Origin: Ignavibacteriaceae bacterium
GTDB taxonomy: Bacteria; Bacteroidota; Ignavibacteria; Ignavibacteriales; Ignavibacteriaceae
Length of the DNA stretch: 49,932 nucleotides
Direction of reading: 5' to 3'
Assembly (NCBI GenBank): GCA_013388525.1
Contig: JACAFA010000171.1
Coordinates: 1 to 49,932 of the forward strand
Position 1 is the first letter of the stretch. Each line of letters opens with the position of its first letter. Below, piece after piece: positions 34,418 to 44,293 of this stretch. The position numbers and the translations under genes are program-made. A model generated the notes under the pieces. That model did not search any database. It saw only the letters and a list, made by a program, of their open reading frames with translations, and was not told the origin of the DNA.

Positions 34418-34746
34418 AAAAAAGTTCTAAGCCATTAATAATTTTTATTACTGCTTTACTGGTCCTGGTTACTATTATCGTATTGTTATCACAGGGATTG
34501 CGATTAAAATATGAAGAACTGCAAAGAGAATTTGCTCAGTTGGAGAACAGAATTAAAACTGAAAAAACTCAATCTGTTGTATTAAAGGCAAACTACCAGA
34601 TGCTCACAGAGGAAGATATAATCAAAAAATTTGCGTTTCATGAACTTGGCTTGGTCGATAACAAGTCTGATACTGACGGTAAAATAATTTTAGAGCAAAA
34701 AGAAATTTTCAATCTTTCCCAAACCATGGAGAGCCTGAATGATTAA
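34414..34746 (+). CDS. ftsL: FtsL-like bitopic division protein
   Basis: This protein of 110 residues has a short cytoplasmic Lys-rich start, one membrane segment (~8-27) and a predicted periplasmic coiled coil (KYEELQREFAQLENRIKTEKTQ). This matches the topology of FtsL, which forms a complex with FtsQ/FtsB and FtsI. Primary sequence is poorly conserved in the family, so identification relies on topology and location between rsmH and ftsI. It overlaps rsmH by 4 bases and ftsI by 8. Confidence 0.78.
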   Translation: MKKSSKPLIIFITALLVLVTIIVLLSQGLRLKYEELQREFAQLENRIKTEKTQSVVLKANYQMLTEEDIIKKFAFHELGLVDNKSDTDGKIILEQKEIFNLSQTMESLND

Positions 34747-36742
34747 TTCGCGAGTACTGCTAATATTAATTTTTGTTGTGCTGAGTTTTGGCGCACTTGT
34801 TTATAGACTTTTCAATCTTCAGGTAATCAGAGGCGATGAGCTGAGTTACTTTGCTAAACGCCAGCAAACGAACACACAGACTGTTAAAGCTGAACGCGGA
34901 TTTATTTATGACCGTAATGATGTTCTTCTTGTTTATAACCGAAATGATTATTCTTTTTATGTTGATTTAAGGATGCTTCCTGCTTCAGAAAAAGATAAGC
35001 TGGCAATTATTTTCTCAAAAACCCTTGGTAAAAGTAAACGCCATTATTCAAATCTTCTCAAAGAAAAAGGTAAAACTATTTGTCTCGAGAAGAAAGTTCC
35101 TTTTGAAAAATCGCTGGACCTTTTTGAGTATAAAAATCCTGCATTCTTTTATGTGGAAGAACCGGTAAGTGTATTTCATTACGGTTCGCTGGCTTCGCAC
35201 ATTCTTGGTTATGTTGATAATGATTACAAGGGTGTTAATGGTATTTCAAAAAGTTTTGATGAAATTCTCAAAGGTAAAGATGGTTTCCGGATGGTTGAAC
35301 GAAATGCTATGGGTGAAATTATTTCAATTTCAGAAAAACAAACCAGACCATCTGTTCCCGGAGATGATATTTATCTTACTATTGATAAGAGATACCAGGC
35401 TATTGTGGAAGAAGAATTAAAAAACAGTCTGAAGCTTACTTCGGCAGAATCTGCAACCTGTATAATTATGAATCCTAACACAGGTGAGATTTTATCTATG
35501 GCAAATATAAATGATTATGATCCTAATTTTTTCTGGAAGTACGGAGACTTTGAAAGAAAGAATCGGGCAATAACAGATTCATACGAACCCGGATCAACCT
35601 TTAAAGCTATTACTTTTGCAGCGCTTCTTGATGACAAAGTTTGTAATGAGACAGAACGTATAAATACTGAAAATGGTGTCTATAAGTACAAAAACAACTA
35701 TATAAGAGATACACACCCATTTGAATCATTGACAGTAAAACAAATTCTTGAAGAATCCAGTAACATAGGTGTTGCAAAACTTGTGCAGCGTTTAAGCGAT
35801 GAAAAATTTTATCAGTATGTAAGAAGCTTTGGTTTTGGAACTTTTACTTCGATATCATTGCCCGGAGAAGTAACAGGAAAACTTGTTGACCCGGCTAAAT
35901 GGAGTAACCAAACAAAAACGTATATGTCTTTCGGATATAATATTTCGGTTACACCTCTGCAGCTTACAAATTCTTTTTGTGCGATTGTGAACGGAGGAAT
36001 ACTCTATCAGCCACAAATTGTAAAAAAGCTTGTTGATAAGAATGGTAATGTAATTAAAGAGAATACACCGGTGGTTATTAGACGGGTTATCTCTGAAAAA
36101 ACTTCTGAAAGAATGAGAAAGATCCTTCATGGGGTGGTTGAAAATGGAACAGGTAAGCAGGCAAAAATTGATTCATTTGAAATTGGCGGAAAAACCGGAA
36201 CTTCAAAAATTGTTGTAAATGGTAAATACTCTGATTCACAATATTACTCATCATTTGTTGGCTTTTATCCTGTTGACAATCCGGAGCTGGTTTGTTACGT
36301 GCTCATCACTAAACCGAAAGGTCATTACTATGGTGGTTTGGTATCCGCACCGGTTTTTAAAAATATAATCTCGAGAATTTATTCTTTGGAACAAGGAAAG
36401 ATCGAACCACTGATTCCTGATAACGAAATTAAAACTACTGAAAATCAAATTCAATCAAATGAAAAAAAATTTACTCAGCAGGATATTCCTACTAACAAAG
36501 TTAGAAGCGATAACAGAAATGTTTTTATTTCAACAAATAATCTGAATTTAATGCCTGACCTTCGTGGTAAAACTATAAAGGATGCCATATTAACTTTGAA
36601 CGAGATAGGAATGAAGTGGAGTTTATCCGGAAGCGGTGTTGTTATTAATCAAAGTATTCCGCCGGGACAGGTAGTTGATAAAAGAAAAACATGCGTACTT
36701 ACCTGTTCGCAAATAACTACAACAGGAGCGAGGATTTATTGA
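34739..36742 (+). CDS. ftsI: Septal penicillin-binding protein (FtsI/PBP3) with PASTA domain
   Basis: Class B transpeptidase of 667 residues that cross-links septal peptidoglycan in the periplasm. After one membrane anchor (~5-22) come the dimerisation domain (with AERGFIYDRND) and the transpeptidase domain. Active-site motifs: SxxK as GSTFK (S286, K289), SSN (340-342) and KTG (K485). A single C-terminal PASTA unit (~604-660, MPDLRGKTIKDAI) follows a Lys/Asn-rich linker, as in many Bacteroidota FtsI proteins. It starts inside ftsL and its TGA overlaps the murE ATG. Confidence 0.93.
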   Translation: MINSRVLLILIFVVLSFGALVYRLFNLQVIRGDELSYFAKRQQTNTQTVKAERGFIYDRNDVLLVYNRNDYSFYVDLRMLPASEKDKLAIIFSKTLGKSKRHYSNLLKEKGKTICLEKKVPFEKSLDLFEYKNPAFFYVEEPVSVFHYGSLASHILGYVDNDYKGVNGISKSFDEILKGKDGFRMVERNAMGEIISISEKQTRPSVPGDDIYLTIDKRYQAIVEEELKNSLKLTSAESATCIIMNPNTGEILSMANINDYDPNFFWKYGDFERKNRAITDSYEPGSTFKAITFAALLDDKVCNETERINTENGVYKYKNNYIRDTHPFESLTVKQILEESSNIGVAKLVQRLSDEKFYQYVRSFGFGTFTSISLPGEVTGKLVDPAKWSNQTKTYMSFGYNISVTPLQLTNSFCAIVNGGILYQPQIVKKLVDKNGNVIKENTPVVIRRVISEKTSERMRKILHGVVENGTGKQAKIDSFEIGGKTGTSKIVVNGKYSDSQYYSSFVGFYPVDNPELVCYVLITKPKGHYYGGLVSAPVFKNIISRIYSLEQGKIEPLIPDNEIKTTENQIQSNEKKFTQQDIPTNKVRSDNRNVFISTNNLNLMPDLRGKTIKDAILTLNEIGMKWSLSGSGVVINQSIPPGQVVDKRKTCVLTCSQITTTGARIY

Positions 36743-38211
36743 TGCTTCTAAGCGAATTGCTAAATAAAATAAAGGCTGTTCAGGTTGTAGGAATTTTTCC
36801 ACTTCGCGAAGTGTCAGGGATTGAATATGATTCGCGTAATGTAGTTGAAGGGTCTGTTTTTGTTGCTATCAAAGGTTACAAAACAGATGGTCATCTCTAT
36901 ATTCAGGATGCATTAAATAAAAAAGCTGTTGCAGTTGTTGTTGAAAAAAGTGATGCAGTTCCTGATTCGCTGGTAAATCATTATAAAGCAATGAAGATAG
37001 TTGTAAGTGATTGCCGACAGGCTCTCGCTGAAATTTCAAATGCATTCTATGATGAACCATCTAGAAAATTAAGACTTATAGGAATCACCGGCACAAACGG
37101 TAAAACAACTACTTCATATTTTTTGAAAAACATCTATGAAACATCCGGCTGCAAAGTTGGTTTGATTGGTACCATTTCCAATTATATCGGCAAAGAAAAA
37201 ATTGATTCAAAACTTACAACGCCAGAATCGAAAGACTTAAGTAAAATGCTGAACCAGATGCACAGTTCAGGATGTGAATTTGCAGTGATGGAAGTGTCTT
37301 CTCATTCATTGGCACTGAAAAGAGTACATGGTTTACATTTTAATTTTGCTGTTTTCACAAACATCACAGCAGAGCATCTTGACTTTCATAGTGATTTTAA
37401 AAATTATCTTGCTGCAAAAAAAATACTATTCGATACTTTGCCGGTCTCATCATCAGCAATTTATAATGCTGATGATTTGCATAGTGTTGATATAGTAAAA
37501 GATTGTTCAGGATTTAAGTATTCATTTGGAGTTAAAAATAATTCAAACTTTAAAATCCAGAATATTCAGTGTGATCTCTCCGGTACTTCATTCGTCATTA
37601 ATTATGAAAACAAAAATTACAATTTAAAAACCTCATTAGTTGGTGACTTCAATGCATACAATGCAGCGGGTGCGTTTGCAGTTGCAAAATTATCTGGATT
37701 AAAAGATGAAGTTATCATTGAAGGAATATTAACTACACCTCAGGTGCCCGGCAGATTTGAAGTAATATCTAATGGAACCAGAAAAGTTGTGATTGATTAT
37801 TCACACACGCCGGATAGTTTAGAAAAAACACTTATGGTTATAAGAAATATTACAGAAAAGAAAAACCCTGTTCTGACTGTGTTCGGATGCGGAGGCAACA
37901 GGGATAAACTCAAAAGACCTCTGATGGGAAAAATTGCAACAGAACTTAGTGATCAGGTGATAGTTACTTCAGATAATCCACGGAATGAAAATCCATCTGC
38001 TATTATTGAAGAAATTAAATCCGGAATCACAAACGACAATTACAAAGTTATTGAGGACAGAGCTGCTGCAATTGAAGAAGCAATTAAGAAGAGTGGAAAA
38101 AATTCTGTTATTCTGATTGCTGGAAAAGGTCATGAAGATTATCAGGAAATTGGTGGTGTACGATATCATTTTTCTGACAGGGAAGTAGCAAAAAAAGTTC
38201 TTGGAATTTGA
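36742..38211 (+). CDS. murE: UDP-MurNAc-L-Ala-D-Glu:meso-diaminopimelate ligase
   Basis: Adds the third amino acid of the stem peptide using ATP, in the cytoplasm. The P-loop GTNGKTT is at residues 117-123, and VTSDNPRNENP (near 411) has the DNPR motif that selects meso-diaminopimelate over lysine. ATG 36742 overlaps the ftsI stop and lies behind CAGGAGCGAGG; a longer frame from 36691 is only ftsI sequence read in another frame. At 489 residues the length is normal. Its product is the substrate of MurF, encoded next. Confidence 0.94.
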   Translation: MLLSELLNKIKAVQVVGIFPLREVSGIEYDSRNVVEGSVFVAIKGYKTDGHLYIQDALNKKAVAVVVEKSDAVPDSLVNHYKAMKIVVSDCRQALAEISNAFYDEPSRKLRLIGITGTNGKTTTSYFLKNIYETSGCKVGLIGTISNYIGKEKIDSKLTTPESKDLSKMLNQMHSSGCEFAVMEVSSHSLALKRVHGLHFNFAVFTNITAEHLDFHSDFKNYLAAKKILFDTLPVSSSAIYNADDLHSVDIVKDCSGFKYSFGVKNNSNFKIQNIQCDLSGTSFVINYENKNYNLKTSLVGDFNAYNAAGAFAVAKLSGLKDEVIIEGILTTPQVPGRFEVISNGTRKVVIDYSHTPDSLEKTLMVIRNITEKKNPVLTVFGCGGNRDKLKRPLMGKIATELSDQVIVTSDNPRNENPSAIIEEIKSGITNDNYKVIEDRAAAIEEAIKKSGKNSVILIAGKGHEDYQEIGGVRYHFSDREVAKKVLGI

Positions 38212-39599
38212 AAAAGGTTCATCTGAATATTGTAGATTTATTTAACATTCCGACTGCGGTGATTTATGAACCTGATAAACTTAAAAGAATTAATTATGTA
38301 TCTATTGATTCGAGAAAAATAAAACCGGACACATTATTCGTTGCAATAAAAGGGAGTCATTTTGATGGTCATAACTTTGTTAAAGATGCAATAAAAAAAG
38401 GAGCATCAGCAATTTTGATAAATGAAAAACGTTTAAGTCAGTTTGATAATATTAAAGTGCCCGTAGTAACGGTGAGAGTCACCGAGTTAGCGCTTGGTGA
38501 AATAGCAAAAGTCTGGAGGAAAAAATTAAATGCAAAAATTATAGGAATTACGGGAAGCTCCGGTAAAACTACAGTCAAAGATATGCTTTCAGAAATGCTT
38601 TCGTATAAATACAAAGTGAACAAAACTGAAGCAAACAATAACAATCATATTGGTGTGCCGTTAACGATTTTAAATACGAATGAAACCCATCAGGTGCTGG
38701 TTGCAGAACTCGGTACAAATCATTTTGGTGAGATTCCATATACAGCAAGTATACTCGCGCCTGACTATAGTTTGATTACGAACATTGGAAATTCTCATCT
38801 TGAATTCTTAAAGACTAAATATGGTGTATGGAAAGAGAAATCGTTTCTGCTAAATGTAACAATTAAAAATGGTGGAAAGGTTTTTCTCAATTATGACGAT
38901 CCGATTATCAAGGCTAAACATTCACAAAATGGTAAATACACTACCTACGGCTTTTCAGGAAGAGTAGATATTCGGGGGAAAATAAAATCATTTACCGATG
39001 ATGGTAAACCGGTAATTGAAATAAAACATAAAAATAAAAATTATGAATTTACTCTTCCCGTATATGGTGAGCAGAGCGCAAAAAATTTTCTTGCTGCTTG
39101 TTCTGTTGCACTGGAGTTGGGATTAACAGCTGATGAAATCAGAAATTCTGTTAAAAATCTTAAAGCTCCTGCAGGAAGACTTAATGTCCAGAATTATAAG
39201 AATTTTATTCTGATTGATGACACATACAACGCAAATCCGGATTCAACAAAAACTGCTATCGAGTTGGTTGGTAAGATAAAAACTTTTAGAAAAAAAATTA
39301 TTTTTCTCGGAGATATGCTTGAGCTTGGTAATAACAGTATAAAGCTTCATGAAGGATTAAAAGAAATAATTATAAAATCCGGAATAGATGAGGTTTACAC
39401 AATTGGTCCAATGATGAACTATCTAAATAAAAAACTAATGCAATCACAAATAATCGCAAAGCATTTTAGTAATAGAAGAGCATTAGTTAATCAAATAGAA
39501 AACTTAACCTTTGATGATTCTGTTACTCTCGTTAAAGGTTCGCGCGGAATGAGGATGGAAGAATTTTTACTGGAAATAAAAAATAAAACTGTGAACTGA
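38208..39599 (+). CDS. murF: UDP-MurNAc-tripeptide:D-Ala-D-Ala ligase
   Basis: Joins D-Ala-D-Ala to UDP-MurNAc-tripeptide, finishing the pentapeptide. P-loop GSSGKTT at 116-122 and the later HNDTYNANP-type block (LIDDTYNANPDST, ~343) identify it. The only usable start is TTG at 38208, overlapping the murE stop by 4 bases; no ATG occurs in the N-terminal domain. The 463-residue length is typical. The D-Ala-D-Ala ligase (ddl) that makes its substrate is not in this cluster. Confidence 0.92.
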   Translation: MKKVHLNIVDLFNIPTAVIYEPDKLKRINYVSIDSRKIKPDTLFVAIKGSHFDGHNFVKDAIKKGASAILINEKRLSQFDNIKVPVVTVRVTELALGEIAKVWRKKLNAKIIGITGSSGKTTVKDMLSEMLSYKYKVNKTEANNNNHIGVPLTILNTNETHQVLVAELGTNHFGEIPYTASILAPDYSLITNIGNSHLEFLKTKYGVWKEKSFLLNVTIKNGGKVFLNYDDPIIKAKHSQNGKYTTYGFSGRVDIRGKIKSFTDDGKPVIEIKHKNKNYEFTLPVYGEQSAKNFLAACSVALELGLTADEIRNSVKNLKAPAGRLNVQNYKNFILIDDTYNANPDSTKTAIELVGKIKTFRKKIIFLGDMLELGNNSIKLHEGLKEIIIKSGIDEVYTIGPMMNYLNKKLMQSQIIAKHFSNRRALVNQIENLTFDDSVTLVKGSRGMRMEEFLLEIKNKTVN

Positions 39600-40708
39600 T
39601 GCTTTATTATTTATTCGATTACATAAATAAAATTTATGCGCCTCCGGGTTTTGACATTTTCAGGTTCTTAACCTTCAGATCTGCACTGGCTGCAATAACC
39701 GGACTGTTCATGGCTTTTTACCTTGGTCCGAAAATAATACGTTCTTTAAAAAAATATCAAATAGGAGAAGCAAAAAAAGTTGATGCACCACAGACACATT
39801 GGTCAAAGGCAGGAACGCCGACAATGGGAGGATTAATAATAATTCTTTCTGCTGTAGTTCCTGTTTTACTGTGGGGTGATTTAACCAGCATTTATATCAT
39901 TCTGATTCTCGGTGGAACGGTGTGGTTATTTCTCGTCGGATTTCTTGATGATTATCTTAAAGTTGTTAAAAAATTACCCAAAGGATTGATTGGGAAATAC
40001 AAACTTCTTGGTCAATTTATAATCGGGTTAGTTGTTGGCTCAGTAATTTATTTTTCTCCTGAGTTTTCTGGATTTAATACTTTAACTACAGTTCCATTTC
40101 TAAAAAATGTTAATCTCGATCTTTCAATCTTTTATATACCGGTGGTAATTTTCATAATTACTTCAACATCTAACGCAGTAAACTTAACTGATGGACTGGA
40201 TGGACTAGCAATAGGAGTTATTGCCATTGTCATGATAGCACTTGCAATTCTCAGTTATGTAAGCGGTAACGTAATCTTTGCTGATTACCTGAATATTATC
40301 TATCTGCCCGGTTCAGGTGAACTAACTGTTTTTGTTGCAGCACTTGTCGGAGCTTCACTTGGTTTCCTTTGGTACAATGCATATCCCGCAGAGGTTTTTA
40401 TGGGTGATACGGGTTCGCTTGCACTTGGTGGTGCATTTGGAATTCTTGCTGTACTTATAAAGAAGGAATTATTTATCCCGATTCTTGGCGGTATTTTTTT
40501 TATGGAAACCATTTCGGTGATTATTCAGAAAATTTATTTCAAATACACTAAAAAAAAATATGGACAGGGTAAAAGGGTTTTTAAGATGGCGCCAATTCAT
40601 CATCATTTTGAATTACTTGGCTGGGCTGAACCAAAAATTGTTGTCCGGTTCTACATTATTGCCATTATCCTGGCTATCGTTACACTTGTTTCTTTCAAGA
40701 TAAGATGA
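39599..40708 (+). CDS. mraY: Phospho-N-acetylmuramoyl-pentapeptide transferase
   Basis: Integral membrane enzyme that transfers phospho-MurNAc-pentapeptide to undecaprenyl phosphate, forming lipid I. The 369-residue protein has about 10 membrane segments. Hallmarks are THWSKAGTPTMGG (~61-73), LDDYLK (~118), NLTDGLDGLA (N195, D198, D201), VFMGDTGSLALGG and the cytosolic APIHHHFELLGW. The ATG overlaps the murF TGA by one base. Confidence 0.95.
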   Translation: MLYYLFDYINKIYAPPGFDIFRFLTFRSALAAITGLFMAFYLGPKIIRSLKKYQIGEAKKVDAPQTHWSKAGTPTMGGLIIILSAVVPVLLWGDLTSIYIILILGGTVWLFLVGFLDDYLKVVKKLPKGLIGKYKLLGQFIIGLVVGSVIYFSPEFSGFNTLTTVPFLKNVNLDLSIFYIPVVIFIITSTSNAVNLTDGLDGLAIGVIAIVMIALAILSYVSGNVIFADYLNIIYLPGSGELTVFVAALVGASLGFLWYNAYPAEVFMGDTGSLALGGAFGILAVLIKKELFIPILGGIFFMETISVIIQKIYFKYTKKKYGQGKRVFKMAPIHHHFELLGWAEPKIVVRFYIIAIILAIVTLVSFKIR

Positions 40709-42054
40709 TAGAAGTCAAAGGAAAAAAAATATCGGTCATCGGAGCTGCAAGGAGCGGAGTTGGTGCAGCAAAACTTGTAAAGCGGCTCGGTGGAATTCCG
40801 TTTGTAAGTGATTTCAGTCCTAAGGAAAAAATATATGATGCATTGAATCAACTCGAAATTGAAAATATAAATTTTGAGTTCGGGGGACACTCGGACAGAG
40901 TATATGAGTCATCGCTTATGATTGTCAGTCCGGGTGTTCCCAACGATTCAATTGTTTTACAAAATGCACGTGCAAAAGGAATAAAGCTGATAAGTGAAAT
41001 TGAAATTGCTTATCATTATTGCAAAGGAAAAATCATAGCCATTACCGGTACCAATGGTAAGACAACCACTACAAGTTTATGCGGACATGTTTTTAATTCC
41101 TGTGGATATAAAACACACTTAGCCGGAAACATTGGTGTGGCGTTCAGTGAAATTGTTCTGGATGTCAAAGAAGGTGAGTTTGTTTCACTGGAAGTATCAA
41201 GCTTCCAATTAGACCTGATAGAAAATTTTAAACCTGCAGTTGCAATGATTCTGAATATTACGCCGGATCATTTGAACAGATATGAAAACAGTCTTGATAA
41301 ATACGCTGCATCAAAGCAAAGGATTTATATAAACCAGGATGAAAAAGATTTTTTGATATTAAATAAAGACAGTCAGGCAGTGATGCAATATTTAGTCGGG
41401 CACAAGAGTAAATCATACTTGTTTTCACTTTCTGAAAAGCAGAATAATGGTTGTTACTCTTCTGATGGCGAAGTGATTTTTATGAATGACGGAAAAGAAA
41501 ATTTTCGCTGTTTAAGAAGTGATATTCAAATCAGGGGTGAACATAATCTTGCAAATGCAATGTCTGTAATATGTGCTGCAAAGGTTTTTAATCTTGATAA
41601 TAATGGAATAATTAAAGCGCTACAAACCTTCGAAAGTGTTGAACACCGGCTTGAACTTGTCAGAGAAATAAATGGTGTAAAGTATATCAATGATTCAAAA
41701 GCAACTAATGTTGATTCAGTCTGGTATGCTTTAAAAAGTTTTGATGAACCTATATTACTAATACTTGGCGGCCAGGATAAAGGAAATGATTACGGACAAA
41801 TAAAGGAACTCGTTATTAAAAAAGTAAAAAAGATTTATGCTATTGGATCATCGGCAGAAAAAGTTTTTAACTTCTTTCATAATGATGTTAAAGTTGAACT
41901 GGAAAAATCACTTGAGGACGCAGTAAAAAATTCAAGCAGGGAAGCAACAGATGGGGATGTGGTTTTGCTTTCTCCGGCTTGTGCAAGCTTTGATATGTTC
42001 AATAACTATGAGCATCGTGGTAAAGTCTTTAAAGAAGCTGTAAATAAATTATAA
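40705..42054 (+). CDS. murD: UDP-MurNAc-L-alanine:D-glutamate ligase
   Basis: Adds D-Glu to UDP-MurNAc-L-Ala in the cytoplasm with ATP. The N-terminal Rossmann-like part begins KKISVIGAARSGVG. The P-loop GTNGKTT lies at 115-121, and the block VEHRLELV, then YINDSKATNVDSV (~325-340) is MurD-specific. LILGGQDKGNDY (~352) is another family segment. The 449-residue length is normal. It overlaps mraY by 4 bases and ftsW by one. Confidence 0.94.
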   Translation: MIEVKGKKISVIGAARSGVGAAKLVKRLGGIPFVSDFSPKEKIYDALNQLEIENINFEFGGHSDRVYESSLMIVSPGVPNDSIVLQNARAKGIKLISEIEIAYHYCKGKIIAITGTNGKTTTTSLCGHVFNSCGYKTHLAGNIGVAFSEIVLDVKEGEFVSLEVSSFQLDLIENFKPAVAMILNITPDHLNRYENSLDKYAASKQRIYINQDEKDFLILNKDSQAVMQYLVGHKSKSYLFSLSEKQNNGCYSSDGEVIFMNDGKENFRCLRSDIQIRGEHNLANAMSVICAAKVFNLDNNGIIKALQTFESVEHRLELVREINGVKYINDSKATNVDSVWYALKSFDEPILLILGGQDKGNDYGQIKELVIKKVKKIYAIGSSAEKVFNFFHNDVKVELEKSLEDAVKNSSREATDGDVVLLSPACASFDMFNNYEHRGKVFKEAVNKL

Positions 42055-43193
42055 TGAAAAAATTAGGTCTTACAATTTTCTTTGATGTTTTTGCACTTAT
42101 GTTGCTTGGACTTACTATGGTATTGAGTGCCAGCAGCACTTACAGTGTTTTTAAATTCGACAGCGTATTCTATCTGTTCAACTCGCATCTATTTAAAGTA
42201 TTTTTTGGAATTGGTGCGATAATTCTTTTTGCTTTCATTCCGTATGAATATTACAGACGTTTTAGCAAACCGGCAATGATTGTTACAACTGTACTTCTTG
42301 TTGTTACTTTGTTATTCGCTCCTGATATTAAAGGCGCAGGCAGATGGTTGAATCTTGGTGTTATTACAATTCAACCTGCTGATATTGCTAAGCTTGTTCT
42401 TATAATTCACCTTGCTGTTCTTCTTGAAGCGAAGAGAGATGTTATTGATAATTTCCGCAATGGATTCATCTATTTCTTTATATGGATAATTGTAATCTCC
42501 GGTTTAATATTGCTTCAACCGAACATAAGCAGTGGAATTATGCTTATGATTATATCCCTGACAATTATCTATGCTGGTGGTGCAAGGTTTAAACACATTT
42601 TCTTTTCGATGCTTCTTAGCCTGGCTGTAATCGGAGTGGCTGCTATGATATTCCCGCACTCACGCTCAAGAATCTTTACTTATATAAATTCTTTTTCTAA
42701 TGGTAGCGATTTGAATTTTCAGGTTAAGCAGGCATTATATAGCCTTGGAAGCGGAGGAATATTTGGTGTTGGAATTGGAAACAGCATGCAAAGCAATCTC
42801 TTTTTACCTGAAGCTTATGGTGATTTTATTTTTGCAATTCTCGGTGAGGAATTTGGTTTGATAGGCTCAATTTTAGTACTGCTTTCTTATCTGGTTTTGT
42901 TGGTCTGTGGAATACTGGTGGCAAAAAAAACAAAAGACATCTTCGGTCAACTACTTGCATTTGGTATAACAATTTCGATTGTGTTTTATGCTTTTGTGAA
43001 TGTTGGTGTAACAACGGGAGCGCTTCCAACAACAGGACTTCCGCTTCCGTTTATCAGTTACGGCGGAACGTCTTTAATTTTTCTGTGTATCAGCGTTGGA
43101 ATATTAATCAACATTGCATTTACAAATCATTTAAGACAGAATGGTGTTGTATATGTTCCGGATGAAAACCCTGTAAACGGAATTAACAAATGA
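42054..43193 (+). CDS. ftsW: FtsW, septal peptidoglycan glycosyltransferase (SEDS family)
   Basis: Polytopic SEDS protein of 379 residues with about 10 membrane segments. It polymerises lipid II at the septum together with FtsI. Seen: GLTMVLSASS in the first segment, KGAGRWLNLG (~88-97), QPADIAKLVLI, QPNISSGIML with the catalytic-loop region, and the C-terminal TTGLPLPFISYGGTSLI, which is the SEDS signature. It starts at the murD stop (TAATG) and overlaps murG by 4 bases. Confidence 0.94.
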   Translation: MKKLGLTIFFDVFALMLLGLTMVLSASSTYSVFKFDSVFYLFNSHLFKVFFGIGAIILFAFIPYEYYRRFSKPAMIVTTVLLVVTLLFAPDIKGAGRWLNLGVITIQPADIAKLVLIIHLAVLLEAKRDVIDNFRNGFIYFFIWIIVISGLILLQPNISSGIMLMIISLTIIYAGGARFKHIFFSMLLSLAVIGVAAMIFPHSRSRIFTYINSFSNGSDLNFQVKQALYSLGSGGIFGVGIGNSMQSNLFLPEAYGDFIFAILGEEFGLIGSILVLLSYLVLLVCGILVAKKTKDIFGQLLAFGITISIVFYAFVNVGVTTGALPTTGLPLPFISYGGTSLIFLCISVGILINIAFTNHLRQNGVVYVPDENPVNGINK

Positions 43194-44293
43194 GCAGTGT
43201 GCAGAATAAATATAGATTTCTATTCGCAGGTGGTGGAACCGGAGGTCATCTGTTTCCTGCAGTTGCCGTTGCTGAACAGATAAAAGAAATAAAACCTGAA
43301 GCAGATATTTTATTCATCGGTACGAAAGACAGAATCGAAGGAGGAGTTGTTCCGAAGCTTGGATTTAAATTCAAATCTATATGGATTAAAGGATTCTCAA
43401 GAAAAATCAATTTCGAAAATTTATTGTTCCCGGTAAAACTAATCGTATCAATGATACAATCGCTGATTATCAATATGTCCTTTAAGCCGAAAGTTGCAAT
43501 TGGTTCAGGAGGTTATGTTGCCGGTCCTGCGATATGGGCAGCTTCAGTTATGGGAGCTAAAATTATTCTCATTGAACAAAACAGTTATCCTGGAGTAACG
43601 ACACGTTTACTTGAAAGATATGCTAATGAGATTCACCTGAGTTTTCAGGAATCAAAAAAATATCTGAGAAGAGAAAAAATTCATTATATAACCGGAAACC
43701 CCGTAAGAAAAAATCTTGGCAGGATGGAAAAAACTGAAGCATTGAAAAAATTTGAGCTAACAGATGAAAAAAAAACTCTGCTTGTGCTTGGTGGAAGTCT
43801 TGGAGCAAAAACAATTAACGAAGCTATGGCAGAGAATATAAATGTACTCGAACAAAAAGGATTTCAGATAATCTGGCAAACAGGAAAAAATTATTTTGAA
43901 CAATTTAAAATGATGAATTCAGAATTAGTAAAAGTTTACGATTTTATTGATGATATGAATGCAGCTTACTCAGCCTGTGATTTACTTCTGGCAAGAGCAG
44001 GTGCAACTACAATCGCAGAGCTTCTGAATCTTGGAATTCCTGCATTACTGGTTCCATCGCCGAACGTTGCTGAGAATCACCAGTATCATAATGCAAAATC
44101 ATTATCAGATAATCGTGCAGCAATAATGATTGACGATAAAGACCTGAAAAAAGAATTGCTGAAAAATGTTTTAGACCTTCTGAATTCTGAAAAATCTCTT
44201 TCTGAATTAAGGAAGAATGCTTTGGCGATGGCAAAATCCGATGCTGCGAAAGTAATTGCACAGAACGCAATAAAATTTGCTGAGGCTGTATGA
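43190..44293 (+). CDS. murG: UDP-GlcNAc:undecaprenyl-PP-MurNAc-pentapeptide GlcNAc transferase
   Basis: Peripheral inner-membrane GT28-family enzyme that adds GlcNAc to lipid I, giving lipid II. N-terminal acceptor loop GGGTGGHLFPA (14-24), a second Gly-rich loop IGSGGYVAGPA (~104-114), LGGSLGAKTIN (~204-214) and the UDP-GlcNAc-binding ARAGATTIAELLNLGIPALLVP (~270-290) are all present. The 367-residue length is normal. It overlaps ftsW by 4 bases and the next, uncharacterised gene by 4 bases. Confidence 0.94.
   Translation: MSSVQNKYRFLFAGGGTGGHLFPAVAVAEQIKEIKPEADILFIGTKDRIEGGVVPKLGFKFKSIWIKGFSRKINFENLLFPVKLIVSMIQSLIINMSFKPKVAIGSGGYVAGPAIWAASVMGAKIILIEQNSYPGVTTRLLERYANEIHLSFQESKKYLRREKIHYITGNPVRKNLGRMEKTEALKKFELTDEKKTLLVLGGSLGAKTINEAMAENINVLEQKGFQIIWQTGKNYFEQFKMMNSELVKVYDFIDDMNAAYSACDLLLARAGATTIAELLNLGIPALLVPSPNVAENHQYHNAKSLSDNRAAIMIDDKDLKKELLKNVLDLLNSEKSLSELRKNALAMAKSDAAKVIAQNAIKFAEAV

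Noticed and set aside
36691..36741. N-terminal extension of murE into ftsI
   Set aside because: The extra residues are ftsI coding sequence in another frame; the ATG overlapping the ftsI stop has a good ribosome-binding site and gives a normal MurE start.
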